Shown here piece by piece: positions 62,801-64,000 of a DNA stretch of 64,000 nt. The DNA is from Taxillus chinensis (taxonomy: Eukaryota > Streptophyta > Magnoliopsida > Santalales > Loranthaceae). The notes under the pieces are model-generated. The model was not told where the DNA came from, searched no databases, and saw only the letters and a list, made by a program, of their open reading frames with translations. Numbering within the stretch: the stretch's first letter is position 1; every line of letters starts with the position of its first letter. The stretch is from assembly GCA_023512835.1 (NCBI GenBank), contig CM042087.1, positions 47,643,682 through 47,707,681 on the forward strand, written 5' to 3'. The position numbers and the translations under genes were made by a program.

Positions 62801-63829
62801 GAAATTTGTTGGGAGGAGACATACCAGAGCAGCTTCACGCACTGGGGAAACTGGAATATTTGAATCTCTCACATAATCAACTCTCTGGTTCCATCCCATC
62901 TCGCTTTGAGGATCTTGGAGGTCTAACATCTATTGACGTATCCTACAATAAGTTAAAAGGCCCTCTTCCCAACAGCAGACCTTTTCAGATTGCTTCATTC
63001 GATTCTTACCGAAATAACTCTGGACTGTGCGGCAATATCAAGGGGCTGGAGGAATGTCCATCGGGGCTTGGAATGAAGAAGGACGATTCCAAATTGATCA
63101 TTTTGACTACATGTATCGTGGCTGCCTCCTTATTTCTTCTGTCGAGTGCGGTTGGATTTTATTACCTTGTTCTCCTCCGAGGAAAGGGTGGTGCAGAGAT
63201 CCGAACAGAACAAGCAGAGAGTGGGGAAGAAATTGGAAACGCGTTTACAGTGTGGAGGTTTGATGGGAAGATGGTCTATGACCGCATCCTTGAAGCAACA
63301 GAAGGATTCGACTCTAAATATTGCATTGGGGCGGGAGGACAAGGAGCAGTTTACAAGGTTGAGTTAACAGTGGACCAGGTTGTTGCCGTCAAGAAACTTC
63401 ATGGTTTGGGTGACGCAGAGATGGCGGGCGACTCGAGGACGTTTGAGCGCGAAACTCAAGCGTTGACAGAAATTCGCCACCGCAACATCGTGAAGCTGTG
63501 TGGGTTTTGCTTACATCCTAAACACTCCTTTTTGATTTATGAATTCATTGAGAGAGGGAGCCTAGGAAGCATATTGAAGGATGAGGAGCGCGCGAAAGAC
63601 CTGGATTGGAATAAACGGGTGAATCTCATCAAGGGTGTTGCTAGTGCGTTATCTTACCTGCACCATGATTGTACGCCGCCCATAATCCACCGAGACATTT
63701 CTTCCAACAATGTTCTACTGGATCTTGACTATGAGCCTCGTGTCTCTGATTTTGGGACAGCAAAGCTTCTCAAGGCCGACTCATCAAGTTGGACATCAAT
63801 GGTAGGCACCTATGGGTATGGAGCACCAG
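59893..63829 (+). CDS. MIK2-like leucine-rich-repeat receptor kinase (partial, exon 1)
   Basis: Plasma-membrane receptor-like kinase of the MIK2-like LRR-RLK group. The ATG at 59893 is chosen because it starts a signal peptide (SSSSAIKKTLPQLLLLLQ); the frame upstream has no ATG. Order: signal peptide about 1-30; LRR cap with paired-cysteine motif CINWTGIGC; about 39 LRRs of 24 residues (about 100-1035); membrane helix about 1068-1095; kinase from about 1139 with glycine loop GAGGQGAVYK, K1167, HRD 1266-1268 and DFG 1286-1288. It has an arginine before the catalytic Asp (RD kinase). Exon 1 ends after GTYGYGAP plus one base at a GTAATT donor (63830), the usual place for this family's intron. 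Reading on gives a false tail to 63915; the rest of the kinase lies beyond the window. Exon 1 is open throughout. Confidence 0.9.
60460..62043 (+). repeat. eleven 144-bp LRR-pair units in the receptor kinase
   Basis: Units start at 60460, 60604, 60748, 60892, 61036, 61180, 61324, 61468, 61612, 61756 and 61900, exactly 144 bases apart with no indel. Each encodes two 24-residue LRRs, of the type NLTTLYLHTNKLSGSIP then GNLRSLNNLQLSTNNLTG. Units from 61180 to 61900 are nearly identical, while the outer ones are more diverged. Confidence 0.95.
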
Positions 63830-63884
63830 GTAATTTCTTTGCTATGGTAGGCACCTATGGTAGGCACCTATGGGTATGGGCACC
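63799..63884 (+). repeat. micro-duplication across the receptor kinase splice donor
   Basis: TGGTAGGCACCTATGG, which encodes the VGTYG of the activation segment, occurs in the exon end and again in the intron at about 63844, with a third overlapping copy from about 63860 that continues as GGTATGGGCACC. AATTTCTTTG also recurs after both (63831-63840 and 63901-63910). Confidence 0.85.
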
Positions 63885-64000
63885 GCTACATTACTGTGCT
63901 AATTTCTTTGTCTAGTAATGAATGTGATCGAAATTGTCAATTTTCTCATATAAGCTTTGCACATCCGTATTTAAACTGATTGATCCAACCTTTCGCTATG

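Noticed and set aside
1..64000. tRNA, rRNA, CRISPR arrays, bacterial operons, integrated virus genes
   Set aside because: Nothing with these features was seen; the reverse-transcriptase pieces belong to copia and LINE elements, and the window is plant nuclear DNA.

Overview
This is nuclear DNA from a flowering plant, most likely a woody eudicot (the species cannot be named from the sequence). The evidence is long AT-rich intergenic stretches, genes split by GT-AG introns with conserved plant protein products, and many plant-type transposon relics (Ty1/copia, Ty3/gypsy, LINE, hAT MITEs, a TRIM-like element). I see no bacterial, organellar or viral gene.

Six protein genes can be rebuilt exon by exon with consistent splice phases, and a seventh is cut by the window edge in its last visible exon: (1) a complex I B8/NDUFA2 subunit on + (1278-3242, 3 exons); (2) a 744-residue protein of unknown function on - (10276-3667, 12 exons) whose last exon carries four tandem IDLT motifs resembling SUMO-interacting motifs; (3) a MAP kinase kinase of the MKK1/MKK2 clade on - (22803-13932, 8 exons) with a 6-kb intron holding copia fragments; (4) a small L18ae-like membrane protein on + (42770-44831, 5 coding exons); (5) a LYAR-type zinc-finger nucleolar protein on - (50200-45818, 6 exons); (6) the WD40 protein VIP3/SKI8 on + (54420-57133, 2 exons); (7) a MIK2-like leucine-rich-repeat receptor kinase on + (59893 to the window edge) with an array of eleven 144-bp LRR-pair units.

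Layout: 1-10.3 kb is a convergent pair (NDUFA2 and the unknown gene) with only 424 bp between stop codons. 10.3-13.9 kb is intergenic. 13.9-22.8 kb is the MKK gene. 22.8-42 kb is a gene-poor block of noncoding repeats: a fold-back MITE, internally duplicated repeats at 25.1-27.3 kb, two related copies of a repeat end at 31.7-32.2 and 39.1-39.6 kb, a hAT MITE with a perfect 8-bp target duplication, and a TRIM-like element. 42-50.2 kb is a second convergent pair (L18ae-like and LYAR). 51.2-52.5 kb is a broken potassium-transporter fragment with a second hAT MITE in one intron. 54.4-57.1 kb is VIP3, 58.5-59.4 kb a decayed gypsy gag with its primer-binding site, and 59.9-64 kb the receptor kinase.

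The genes are not a functional cluster. They are ordinary housekeeping and signalling genes in repeat-rich DNA. The observations most worth following are the SUMO-motif array, the indel-free LRR array with a micro-duplication over its splice donor, the MKK C-terminal frameshift and the cysteine in its activation segment.
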